Shown: piece after piece, positions 15,469 through 23,617 of the stretch
Layout of the letters: each line of letters begins with the position of its first letter
Numbering within the stretch: position 1 is the first letter of the stretch
Assembly: GCA_938008665.1 (NCBI GenBank)
Contig: CALLKA010000034.1
Span: 1 to 24,799, forward strand
Reading direction: 5' to 3'
Origin: an uncultured Bacteroidota bacterium
GTDB lineage: Bacteria; Bacteroidota; Bacteroidia; Chitinophagales; Chitinophagaceae
Length of the DNA: 24,799 nt
The notes under the pieces: generated by a model
Told to the model about the DNA's origin: nothing
Database searches by the model: none
The model's input: the letters and a program-made list of their open reading frames with translations, nothing else
Translations under genes and position numbers: made by a program

Positions 15469-17661
15469 TTATCTTAAAAACAACATTTCTCTGTACTTAG
15501 GTAAGGTCCATAATTCATCATCTACCAATTGCTCTAATTTGTCAACGTGGTAACGAATTTTATCAAAATATTGCGCCTTCACTTTTGCTTCATAAGCAAT
15601 TGCTTTTTCTCTTGAATCAGTAAGGTTATTGGCTACTTTTCTTTCTTCCACCATTGCGTAAGTATTTTCATACACTTGTTGGATATGTGTACTTACATCC
15701 TTTAATAAAGTTAATTGACCTTTGTATAATTTTTCAGGTAACGCAGCTTCACGAAGTAAGCTTACATTTTTCAATAACTCATTTTGGTATTTAATTGCCG
15801 CTGGGATAATATGGTTGGTGGCTAAATCACCCATCACACGCGCTTCAATTTGTACTTTTTTAATGTAGGTTTCTAATTCAATTTCATAACGTGCTTCTAA
15901 CTCTGCATGTGTGAAAATGCCATTGTCCTTAAATAATTTCTTGGATTTTTCAGTCACCATCGCATCTAATGCAACAGGGGTAGTTTTTAAATTAGGTAAG
16001 CCTCTTTTTTCTGCTTCCTTATGCCAGTCTTCGCTATAGCCATCGCCTTCAAATAAAATCTTCTTACTTGATACAATGTACTTTTGAATCACTTGCATGA
16101 TTGCGATTTCTTTTTTATCCCCTTTCTCTATTAAAGCGTCTACTTCTGCAGCAAATTTTACTAAGGTATCAGCTATAATTGTATTTAAAACCGTCATTGG
16201 ATGGCCACAGTTAGCAGTGGATCCTACTGCACGGAATTCGAATTTATTTCCAGTGAATGCAAAAGGGGAAGTTCTGTTACGATCGGTATTATCAATCATC
16301 AACTCAGGAATGCTTCTGTGTAAATCTAATTTTAAAATCGCTTCATCTTGCTCATCAAATTTTCCACCAACTCTTGTTTCTACATCATTCAATACTTTGG
16401 TTAAGTATTCTCCAATAAATACAGAAATAATTGCAGGAGGTGCTTCGTTGGCGCCTAATCTAAAATCATTCGAAGCGGATGCAATGGATGCTCTTAATAT
16501 ATCAGCATAATCATGCACTGCTTTAATAGTGTTCACAAAGAAAGTTAAAAACATCAAATTGGTCTTTGGCGTTTTACCTGGTGCTAATAAATTAATGCCA
16601 GTGTCAGTCGCCATACTCCAGTTATTGTGTTTACCACTTCCGTTAATACCAGCAAATGGTTTTTCATGTAACAATACCACTAAGCGGTGACGCTTTGCAA
16701 CACGAGTCATCACATCCATTAATAATATGTTGTGATCCACGGCGATATTACATTCTTCAAAAATAGGTGCACACTCAAATTGTGCAGGTGCTACTTCATT
16801 ATGCCTTGTTCTTAAAGGGATACCTAGTTTGTATGCTTCATTTTCATAGTCGCGCATGAATGCATAAATTCTTTCAGGGATAGATCCAAAATAATGATCT
16901 TCCAATTGTTGGCCTTTTGCAGGGGCTGATCCAAATACGGTACGACCACATTGTACTAAATCGGGACGTGCATTCACCAATGCTTCATCAATTACAAAAT
17001 ATTCTTGCTCCCAACCTAAAGTAGGAACCACCTTTGAAATATTTTTATCAAAATAATTACAAACTGTAACTGCTGCTTTGTTAACTGCTTCCACTGCTTT
17101 CATCAAAGGTGCTTTGTAGTCCAATGATTCACCGGTGTAGGCAATAAATATAGTTGGAATACATAAAGTTTTACCACTTCCAATTTCAATAATGAATGCA
17201 GGGGAAGATGGATCCCATGCAGAATATCCTCTTGCTTCAAAAGTGGCTCTTAATCCACCATTTGGAAAGGATGATGCATCAGGTTCTTGTTGTATTAAAG
17301 CAGCGCCATCAAATTCTTCAATAGCAGTGCCATCCGATTTTAATGTAAAAAATGAATCATGTTTTTCAGCAGTCGCGCCACTCAATGGTTGAAACCAGTG
17401 GGTAAAGTGTGTTACACCTTTACTCTCTGCCCATGATCTTAATCCTGTTGCAATTTGGTTAGCTACTGCACGATCAATTTTCTTTGCGACTTTATTACTA
17501 TTCACTAAACTTTTATAAGCTTCATCACTTAAATATTCTCTAGCAGTTTTTAAAGTAAAAACACTTTCATTAAAAATGGTCGTGATTTTATGTGCATTAA
17601 CATTGGGTGTGGGTGTTACAACATGACTGACATGTTTAACGGCCTCGGTTCTTAGTGACAT
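15469..17661 (-). CDS. glnN: Glutamine synthetase type III
   Basis: A 730-residue ATP-dependent ammonia-assimilating enzyme of the GSIII class, much longer than GSI (~470) or GSII (~340). Seen in order: THFTHWFQPLSGATAEKHD (about 81-99, GSIII-specific), RATFEARGYSAWDPSSPAFI, the metal-site GWEQEYFVID (about 220-229), NEVAPAQFECAPIFEECN (about 290), HEKPFAGINGSGKHNNWS (about 334-351), RLGANEAPPAIISVFIG, and NRTSPFAFTGNKFEFRAVGS with the substrate-contact arginines. The C-terminal ~200 residues, with long charged helices, are the GSIII extension. It probably forms the double-hexamer typical of the class. A strong Bacteroidota-type promoter (TTG-N22-TAACTTTG) lies upstream, after the GSII terminator, so the gene can be controlled independently of its GSII neighbour. 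Confidence 0.96.
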   Translation of the reverse strand: MSLRTEAVKHVSHVVTPTPNVNAHKITTIFNESVFTLKTAREYLSDEAYKSLVNSNKVAKKIDRAVANQIATGLRSWAESKGVTHFTHWFQPLSGATAEKHDSFFTLKSDGTAIEEFDGAALIQQEPDASSFPNGGLRATFEARGYSAWDPSSPAFIIEIGSGKTLCIPTIFIAYTGESLDYKAPLMKAVEAVNKAAVTVCNYFDKNISKVVPTLGWEQEYFVIDEALVNARPDLVQCGRTVFGSAPAKGQQLEDHYFGSIPERIYAFMRDYENEAYKLGIPLRTRHNEVAPAQFECAPIFEECNIAVDHNILLMDVMTRVAKRHRLVVLLHEKPFAGINGSGKHNNWSMATDTGINLLAPGKTPKTNLMFLTFFVNTIKAVHDYADILRASIASASNDFRLGANEAPPAIISVFIGEYLTKVLNDVETRVGGKFDEQDEAILKLDLHRSIPELMIDNTDRNRTSPFAFTGNKFEFRAVGSTANCGHPMTVLNTIIADTLVKFAAEVDALIEKGDKKEIAIMQVIQKYIVSSKKILFEGDGYSEDWHKEAEKRGLPNLKTTPVALDAMVTEKSKKLFKDNGIFTHAELEARYEIELETYIKKVQIEARVMGDLATNHIIPAAIKYQNELLKNVSLLREAALPEKLYKGQLTLLKDVSTHIQQVYENTYAMVEERKVANNLTDSREKAIAYEAKVKAQYFDKIRYHVDKLEQLVDDELWTLPKYREMLFLR

Positions 17662-17691
17662 ATACTATTAAATTTTATATTAGCAATTGGG

Positions 17692-17724
17692 CAAAGTTAG
17701 GCGCATTTAGGTAGGAGTAATCAA
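17692..17724 (-). promoter_or_regulatory. Promoter of the GSIII gene
   Basis: On the minus strand a TTG (17722-17724), 22 bases of spacer and TAACTTTG (17692-17699) match both the -33 and -7 parts of the Bacteroidota consensus. The -7 box is 30 bases before the ATG at 17661. It overlaps the end of the GSII terminator region only at its upstream edge. Confidence 0.65.
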
Positions 17725-17725
17725 C

Positions 17726-17752
17726 AAAAAATCCCCCAAATTGGGGGATTTT
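17726..17752 (-). terminator. Rho-independent terminator of the GSII gene
   Basis: AAAATCCCCC (17728-17737) with GGGGGATTTT (17743-17752), a perfect 10-bp stem with a 5-base loop, followed on the minus strand by TTTTTT. It lies 57 bases past the GSII stop and isolates GSII from GSIII. Confidence 0.9.
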
Positions 17753-17809
17753 GATCAAAAACCTGTACGATTGCGAACTTAATTCACTTTTTAACCTAAT
17801 TATTTAACC

Positions 17810-18823
17810 TTAAATTTTTGCAGTTTTTACTGTTTTGATTATTCTAGCAGCTACTTTGTAAGGATCAGCCGCTGAATTTGGACGACGATCTTCCAACCAT
17901 CCTTTCCAACCTTTTTCTACCGCACCAATTGGGATACGGATACTTGCACCTCTATCAGAAACACCAAATGAGAAGTCATGGATACTTGCAGTTTCATGTT
18001 TACCTGTTAAACGTAAATGGTTATCTGCACCATAAACATCAATATGTTCTTTTACAAAAGGACGGAATGCTTCACAAATAGTATCATAAGTTTCTTTCTT
18101 ACCACAAGTTCTTAATGTAGTGTTAGAGAAATTCGCATGCATACCTGAACCATTCCAATCTAAGGTGCCTAATGGTTTACAATGCCAGTTAATGGATACA
18201 CCATAGGTTTCTCCAATTCTTTCTAATAGGTAACGTGCAATCCAAATTTGATCACCTGCTTCTTTTGCACCTTTTGAAAATATTTGAAATTCCCATTGTC
18301 CTGCAGCTACTTCGGCATTAATACCTTCAATGTTCAAACCCGCGTCAATACAAGCGTCTAGATGTTCTTCAACAATATTTCTTCCGTATGCATTTTTAGC
18401 ACCTACTGAACAATAGTAAGGTCCTTGTGGTCCAGGATATCCTCCTTCTGGGAAACCTAATGGTTTATCAGTTGCGGGATTCCATAAAAAATATTCTTGC
18501 TCAAAGCCAAACCAAAAATCATTATCATCATCTTCAATAGTGGCTCTTCCATTAGTAGGGTGCGGTGTTCCATCTGAACTTAATACTTCACACATCACTA
18601 AGTATGCGTTTTTGCGTTGTGGATCTTTGCAAATAAAAACTGGTTTTAATAAACAGTCACTTGAACCTCCTGGCGCTTGCTCTGTTGATGATCCATCAAA
18701 ACACCAAACATCGCAGTCAGATAATTTGCCACTGAAATCTTTTTCAACTTTTGTCTTACTTCTTAATGACTGTGTTGGTTTGTAACCATCTAGCCAAATG
18801 TACTCTAATTTAGAAACTGCCAT
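17810..18823 (-). CDS. glnA: Glutamine synthetase type II (eukaryote-like)
   Basis: A 337-residue GSII-class enzyme that makes glutamine from glutamate, ammonia and ATP. The N-terminal beta-grasp domain contains LEYIWLDGYKPTQSLRSKTK and the GSII-specific FDGSSTEQAPGGSSDCLLKP (about 44-63). The catalytic domain has WFGFEQEYFLWN (about 103-114), NAEVAAGQWEFQIF (about 168-181), WNGSGMHANFSN (about 224-235), DNHLRLTGKHETASIHDFSF (about 272-291), and SDRGASIRIPIG followed by LEDRRPNSAADPY. It lacks the GSI adenylylation tyrosine region, as expected for the class. The ATG at 18823 begins the normal family N-terminus. It is transcribed toward but terminated before GSIII. Confidence 0.95.
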   Translation of the reverse strand: MAVSKLEYIWLDGYKPTQSLRSKTKVEKDFSGKLSDCDVWCFDGSSTEQAPGGSSDCLLKPVFICKDPQRKNAYLVMCEVLSSDGTPHPTNGRATIEDDDNDFWFGFEQEYFLWNPATDKPLGFPEGGYPGPQGPYYCSVGAKNAYGRNIVEEHLDACIDAGLNIEGINAEVAAGQWEFQIFSKGAKEAGDQIWIARYLLERIGETYGVSINWHCKPLGTLDWNGSGMHANFSNTTLRTCGKKETYDTICEAFRPFVKEHIDVYGADNHLRLTGKHETASIHDFSFGVSDRGASIRIPIGAVEKGWKGWLEDRRPNSAADPYKVAARIIKTVKTAKI

Positions 18824-19135
18824 AGGGTAGGAAATTTAATATTAATAAATAAAATATATGTTTAAAAAGGTATTTTCTACACGGATTTGAGCGAAAATAA
18901 ATAAGAATATCAAAAAAGTAAAATTTAAAACTTAAAAATTTCAAGTTTTTTCCATAATATATTAACATTAAAATAATTAATAATATTATAATGCTTACAA
19001 AAGATTGATTATCAATAAATGCATAATCATTGGAGGGATACACATTTTAGTTGGGTATATGTTGGTAAATCAAGCAAATGCTTAAGGGGTCATTTTGTAC
19101 CTTCGCGTCATCTTAAAACGAATAATCCCATCCGA
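18824..19135. other. 312-base AT-rich divergent intergenic region
   Basis: This gap separates the GSII start (-) from the purL start (+). It is very A/T-rich and holds no convincing gene; the short open frames that cross it overlap the flanking starts and look random. On the purL side TACCTTCG (19098-19105) is one base off TAnnTTTG, 30 bases before the ATG. On the GSII side the minus strand has TTG-N21-TACTTTTT (about 18919-18950), also one base off the -7 consensus and preceding a leader of roughly 100 bases. A long GSII leader would leave room for regulation, but no hairpin ladder or known nitrogen-regulatory motif is recognisable. Confidence 0.4.
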
Positions 19136-21346
19136 ATGGAAATTACAGTCAAAACAGCGCAACAACTTAGATTAACGCCTGATGAATTTGAAAGCATCAA
19201 ACAAAAATTAGGACGTACTCCCAACTTTACTGAATTGTGTGCTTTTAGTGGCATGTGGAGTGAACATTGCAGCTATAAAAATTCGATCAAGTGGTTAAAA
19301 ACATTACCACGCGATGGAGGTAGAATGTTAGTTGCAGCTGGTGAAGAAAACGCAGGTTTAATGGATATCGGAAATGATTATGGTGTGGTATTTAAAATAG
19401 AAAGTCATAATCACCCAAGTGCGTTGGAACCATTTCAAGGTGCTGCAACAGGTGTGGGTGGAATTCAAAGAGATATTTTTACGATGGGTGCACGTCCCAT
19501 TGCTTCCTTAAATAGTTTACGTTTTGGAAAATTGTCTGATCCAAAAACCAAAAGATTATTAGCAGGTGTCGTGCATGGTATTGGACATTACGGAAACTGT
19601 TTTGGTGTTCCAACAGTGGGAGGTGAATTATATTTTGAACAATGTTATCATACCAATCCTCTGGTAAATGCAATGAGTGTAGGAATTGTGAAAGCAGGTA
19701 AAACTGTAAGTGCTATTGCACTTGGAACAGGCAATCCCGTATTTTTTGTGGGAAGTGCTACCGGTAAAGATGGCATTGGTGGTGCAAGTTTTGCATCAGC
19801 CGAAATTACTGCGGACAGTGTAGAAGAATTACCAGCAGTGCAAGTGGGTGATCCATTTCAAGAAAAAAAATTATTAGAAGCTTGTTTAGAAGTAATTGAA
19901 ACAGGTGGTGTTGTGGGTATGCAAGACATGGGTGCAGCAGGAATTATTTGTTCCACTGCCGAAATGAGTGCGAAAGGACAAGTAGGTATGCGCATTGATT
20001 TGGACAAAGTGCCAACACGTCAACAAAATATGAAAGCTTGGGAATTATTATTAAGTGAAAGCCAAGAGCGTATGTTGATGGTGGTTGAAAAAGGAAAGGA
20101 AGCGCAAGTGTTAGCGGTATTTGAAAAATGGGATTTATCATGTAGCAATATTGGTGAAGTGACTGATGATGGTTTGCTTAATTTTTATATGCATGGTGAA
20201 TTAGAAGCTTCGCTTCCTGCGTACGAATTAGTATTAGGTGGTGGTGCACCAGTGTATACGCGTGAATATTCGGCGCCTGCTTATTTAGCAAAAGTCAATG
20301 CATTTGATATGAATACGGTTGCTGATACAACAGATTTAAAAGCGACTGTAAAAGAATTAATACAAATACCAAACATCGCTTCAAAGCGTTGGGTGTATAC
20401 ACAATATGATAGTATGGTGGGTGCTGCAAATACTTCTACCAATGCGCCTAGTGATGCCTCTGTCGTAATTGCAAAAGGAACTGGTAAGGCATTAGCCATG
20501 ACAGTGGATTGTAATAGTAAATATGTATATGCCAATCATGAACGTGGTGCAATGATTGCAGTAGCTGAGGCTGCACGTAATATTGTATGCTCTGGTGGTG
20601 AACCCATTGGCGTAACCAACTGTTTGAATTTTGGTAATCCTTATGATCCTGAAGTGTATTATCAGTTTGTGAAATCGGTAGAAGGGATGGGCGCTGCTTG
20701 TCGAAAATTTAATACACCCGTTACTGGTGGTAACGTGAGTTTTTATAATCAAAATCCAGATGGTCCTGTATTTCCTACACCCACTATTGGTATGGTAGGT
20801 ATTGTGGAGGATATGAAAAATAGAATGACTTTGGATTTCAAAAAAGCAGGGGATGTGATTGTATTATTGGGGGAACAAAGAAATGATATTGGTTCTTCAG
20901 AATATGTAAATAAAATCAGAGGTGTTGAATTTTCACACGCACCTTATTTTGATTTGGATGAAGAATATAATTTACAACAATTAGTTGCGGCCTTAATTAA
21001 AGCAGGTAATGTAAAAAGCGCCCACGATATTAGTGAAGGCGGCTTAATTGTTACTTTATTAGAATCTGCATTTACAAATAATAAAGGCTTTGATGTAAAA
21101 GCAGTTGGAACTGAATTAAGGGTGGATGCTTATTGGATGGGCGAAGCTCAAAGCAGGGTGGTAGTTTCCTGTGATGCAGCAACTGTTGCAACGATTGAAT
21201 CAATGGCTGCAAAGTTTGGAATAAAATCAGCCGTTATTGGTAAGGTGACTGAAACTGATATTGCAGTAAATGGAGAAAATTGGGGAAGCATTATGGATTG
21301 GAAAAATAATTATGATACTGCGATAGAAAAACAATTAGCTAAATAA
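19136..21346 (+). CDS. purL: Phosphoribosylformylglycinamidine synthase subunit PurL
   Basis: A 736-residue synthase subunit of the small (PurLQS-type) FGAM synthase, step four of purine biosynthesis; it takes ammonia from the PurQ glutaminase. Seen in order: FTELCAFSGMWSEHCSYKNS (active-site region near residues 35-55), VFKIESHNHPSALEPFQGAA and TGVGGIQRDIFTMGARPIA, VPTVGGE, GMQDMGAAGI, and in the second repeat TVDCNSKYVYANHERGAMIA, GGEPIGVTNCLNFGNP, TPVTGGNVSFYNQ and AHDISEGGLIV. Length agrees with stand-alone PurL, so separate purS and purQ genes are required; neither is in the window. ATG 19136 (MEITVKTAQQLRLTPDEFE) is chosen over an ATG at 19019 whose 39-residue extension is not family-like and covers the promoter region. 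hldD follows after 9 bases. Confidence 0.95.
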   Translation: MEITVKTAQQLRLTPDEFESIKQKLGRTPNFTELCAFSGMWSEHCSYKNSIKWLKTLPRDGGRMLVAAGEENAGLMDIGNDYGVVFKIESHNHPSALEPFQGAATGVGGIQRDIFTMGARPIASLNSLRFGKLSDPKTKRLLAGVVHGIGHYGNCFGVPTVGGELYFEQCYHTNPLVNAMSVGIVKAGKTVSAIALGTGNPVFFVGSATGKDGIGGASFASAEITADSVEELPAVQVGDPFQEKKLLEACLEVIETGGVVGMQDMGAAGIICSTAEMSAKGQVGMRIDLDKVPTRQQNMKAWELLLSESQERMLMVVEKGKEAQVLAVFEKWDLSCSNIGEVTDDGLLNFYMHGELEASLPAYELVLGGGAPVYTREYSAPAYLAKVNAFDMNTVADTTDLKATVKELIQIPNIASKRWVYTQYDSMVGAANTSTNAPSDASVVIAKGTGKALAMTVDCNSKYVYANHERGAMIAVAEAARNIVCSGGEPIGVTNCLNFGNPYDPEVYYQFVKSVEGMGAACRKFNTPVTGGNVSFYNQNPDGPVFPTPTIGMVGIVEDMKNRMTLDFKKAGDVIVLLGEQRNDIGSSEYVNKIRGVEFSHAPYFDLDEEYNLQQLVAALIKAGNVKSAHDISEGGLIVTLLESAFTNNKGFDVKAVGTELRVDAYWMGEAQSRVVVSCDAATVATIESMAAKFGIKSAVIGKVTETDIAVNGENWGSIMDWKNNYDTAIEKQLAK

Positions 21347-21355
21347 ATTCAATCC

Positions 21356-22357
21356 ATGTCAAAACAACCCGTTTTAGTTGTTACAGGTACAGCTGGATTT
21401 ATTGGTTCAGTTTTTGTTCAATATTTAAATGAACAAGGGTTTAATCAATTAATATTAGTGGATGATTTTGGTGTGGAAGCAAAAAGAAATAATTGGGAGC
21501 AAAAGCAATTTTTAAAAGTTATTGAGCGGCAAGCTTTTTTAGAACAACTTCCAAACTTGGATTTCACGATTGACGCCATTATACATTTAGGTGCAAGAAC
21601 GGATACCACTGAATTTGATTACGCAGTGCATGAAGAACTGAACGTGAAATATTCAAAAGCGTTGTGGTTGTATGCTAGTGAAAAACAAATTCCATTTATA
21701 TACGCATCTTCTGCAGCAACTTATGGTAGCGGGGAGCATGGGTATACTGATAGTCATGAAATACTAGATGAATTAGTTCCATTGAATCCTTATGGGGTTA
21801 GTAAAAATGAATTTGATAAATGGGCAATAGCGCAAGCTAGTCAACCGCCTGTTTGGACGGGTTTGAAATTCTTTAATGTGTATGGTCCAAATGAAGGACA
21901 CAAGGGCCGAATGGCAAGTGTAATTTTTCATGCATTCAATCAAATCAAAGAAACAGGATTAGTGAAGTTGTTTAAAAGTCACCGACCTGATTTTAATGAC
22001 GGAGAACAATTACGCGACTTTGTGTATGTCAAAGATGTCGTAAAAGTAATTGGTTGGATGTTGCATGAAATGTTTGCGCAAAATTGGGACAAAGAAAAAA
22101 ATGGTTTATATAATTTAGGTACAGGCCAAGCGCGCAGCTTTTATGATTTGGCTGCGAATACATTTACTGCACAAGGTTTACAACCAAATATTGAATTCAT
22201 TGATATGCCACTAGATATTAGAAATAAATATCAATACTTTACCGAAGCCAATATGAATAAGCTTCGCGCAGCCGGATACACTGCACCCTTTTCAACCTTG
22301 GAAGAAGGGGTTGGGGATTATGTTGCCAATTATCTTGTTAAAAAGCAATTGTATTAG
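21356..22357 (+). CDS. hldD: ADP-glyceromanno-heptose 6-epimerase
   Basis: A 333-residue short-chain dehydrogenase/reductase-fold epimerase that makes ADP-L-glycero-D-manno-heptose for the lipopolysaccharide inner core. The Rossmann motif is VVTGTAGFIGS (8-18; the family usually has GGAGFIG, so Thr replaces one Gly), followed by the LVDDFG loop. The catalytic triad region is YASSAATYGSGEHGY (116-130) with Y146-G-V-S-K150. LKFFNVYGPNEGHKGRMASV and GEQLRDFVYVKDVVKV are the HldD substrate and signature segments, and LYNLGTGQARSFYDLA follows. Length is normal. It sits 9 bases after purL, probably co-transcribed; no other heptose-pathway gene is in view. Confidence 0.93.
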   Translation: MSKQPVLVVTGTAGFIGSVFVQYLNEQGFNQLILVDDFGVEAKRNNWEQKQFLKVIERQAFLEQLPNLDFTIDAIIHLGARTDTTEFDYAVHEELNVKYSKALWLYASEKQIPFIYASSAATYGSGEHGYTDSHEILDELVPLNPYGVSKNEFDKWAIAQASQPPVWTGLKFFNVYGPNEGHKGRMASVIFHAFNQIKETGLVKLFKSHRPDFNDGEQLRDFVYVKDVVKVIGWMLHEMFAQNWDKEKNGLYNLGTGQARSFYDLAANTFTAQGLQPNIEFIDMPLDIRNKYQYFTEANMNKLRAAGYTAPFSTLEEGVGDYVANYLVKKQLY

Positions 22358-22391
22358 TCGAATACAATTTTGTTATCAAGAATATACTAAT

Positions 22392-22470
22392 GCGCCCTTC
22401 AAAATAGTTTCATGTAGCCGACTTTGGCTGCGTGCCGCGGAGGCAAATGAAATTCTATTTTGAAGGGCGC
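22392..22470. repeat. 79-nt branched palindrome between hldD and the hydrolase gene
   Basis: A 16-bp perfect stem (22392-22407 with 22455-22470) continues after a two-base bulge into 6 more pairs (22408-22413 with 22447-22452). It encloses two small GC-rich hairpins: GTAGCC/GGCTGC (22414-22419 with 22426-22431, loop GACTTT) and TGCC/GGCA (22433-22436 with 22442-22445, loop GCGGA). The core is far richer in G+C than the flanks. Lying between convergent genes it may simply terminate both, but the three-way architecture is unusual for that; a REP-like mobile palindrome or a small structured RNA are alternatives. Confidence 0.75.
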
Positions 22471-22499
22471 TTTATTTATTGAAATAATTGTTATTTGGA

Positions 22500-23375
22500 T
22501 TAATGTGCTTTTAAAAACGCAATTGCTTTCGCATACGCATCTTCAGTAGCAGCAGCATTAAAACTTGGATTGCTTGGATTCGCAAAACCATGACCTGCTT
22601 CATATCTATTTACAGATAAATTTTTACCCGCCTCTTTCATGTTTTTTTCAAAATCATTCACCAATGCAGGAGAGGGGCTTTGGTCCTTGTTGCCAAAGAA
22701 CCCAATGATATCACATTGGATCGATTTTAATTTTTCCATATTCGTTTCTGGGCGACCATAATACATCACGGATCCTTTTGCTTGTGGCCCAGCAAGAATG
22801 GCTGTTTGTAAACTCCACATACCTCCAAAACACCAACCCACACTATAGATGACAGATTTACTGCCGGCGTATTTAATGGCACCTTGAATAATAGCGGTCA
22901 TTCTTTCCATATTGGCACCACGCATTAATTTCATGGCGCTATCTGGTGTAGCAGCAACTTTGCCATCATACATATCTACTGCAATTACATTTACATTGCC
23001 AAGGTCGGTATAATATTTATCTGATTCCATTTTTACATTATTATTCAAACCCCACCATTCTTGAATCACAATTAAATATTTATTAGTTTTCTTTTTGGCA
23101 GGGATAAAATAAGCATAAGCTTGTTTGCCATCGGCAGCATCAAATTCAATCATTTTTCCTAATAAATTTTCTGGCTGCACAACCAAGGGGTTCGGATGCA
23201 ATGCTGCAAAAGCGGGGGTACTTGCCTCCACTTGATAGGCTTGTTGTGTTTCCATATTGAGGCATTCAATGACCTCTTTTTTATCCATGGACGGATATTG
23301 GTTTTTGGACCATTGCCAGCTTAATAAACTAGCCGTAAATACAAGGGCCAAAGTAGCATAAATTAGTTTTTTCAT
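22500..23375 (-). CDS. Secreted dienelactone-hydrolase-family protein
   Basis: A 291-residue alpha/beta hydrolase of the dienelactone hydrolase family, exported. An N-terminal hydrophobic signal (MKKLIYATLALVFTASLLSW) precedes a ~55-residue lead and the DLH fold. Predicted catalytic residues: Glu106 in IQEWWGLN, the nucleophile Cys182 in SVGWCFGGMW (G-x-C-x-G-G), Asp231 in FFGNKDQSPS, and His262 in YEAGHGFANP. No lipobox is seen, so the product is likely periplasmic or anchored by the uncleaved helix. The natural substrate is not predictable: most DLH-like proteins of this type are general ester or lactone hydrolases. It stands alone, convergent with hldD, divergent from pyrG. Confidence 0.85.
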   Translation of the reverse strand: MKKLIYATLALVFTASLLSWQWSKNQYPSMDKKEVIECLNMETQQAYQVEASTPAFAALHPNPLVVQPENLLGKMIEFDAADGKQAYAYFIPAKKKTNKYLIVIQEWWGLNNNVKMESDKYYTDLGNVNVIAVDMYDGKVAATPDSAMKLMRGANMERMTAIIQGAIKYAGSKSVIYSVGWCFGGMWSLQTAILAGPQAKGSVMYYGRPETNMEKLKSIQCDIIGFFGNKDQSPSPALVNDFEKNMKEAGKNLSVNRYEAGHGFANPSNPSFNAAATEDAYAKAIAFLKAH

Positions 23376-23617
23376 TTTATTTTAGTTGTTTTTAGTAAAG
23401 ATGTTCACTTTTAAATAACACTTATAAACATTTTTTGTTGGGCGTATAGGATCATTTTTTTCCACCCCTTTTTTGATGTAGGTTTGTATGACCTCTAAGA
23501 ATTTTTCCAAATAAAGATAGGTCCTAATAAGTAAATTAACCATTTTGAGACTGGTTTATACACAATAGTATTTTGCTATTGGGTGTATGCTATTTTCAAA
23601 AAAGAAGCAATAATAAT
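23376..23617. promoter_or_regulatory. Divergent region with candidate pyrG promoter and leader hairpin
   Basis: Between the hydrolase (-) and pyrG (+) starts. On the plus strand TTG (23545-23547), 21 bases of spacer and TATTTTG (23569-23575) resemble the Bacteroidota promoter with one base missing from the -7 box. A small hairpin (ACAC-AATAG with CTATT-GG-GTGT, 23560-23585) overlaps it. No gene is visible in the region. Confidence 0.3.

Noticed and set aside
16097..16510. Plus-strand 137-residue open frame inside the GSIII gene
   Set aside because: Antisense to conserved catalytic motifs of GSIII; no start context or domain; a codon-bias shadow.
18810..19043. Minus-strand 77-residue hydrophobic open frame upstream of GSII
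   Set aside because: Very AT-rich, overlaps the GSII start codon, and its apparent hydrophobicity (Ile, Leu, Phe, Tyr) is what random AT-rich DNA encodes.
22392..22470. A tRNA or tRNA-like gene in the branched palindrome
   Set aside because: No seven-base anticodon loop, no GTTCRA T-loop and no CCA-adjacent acceptor; the outer stem is also too long.
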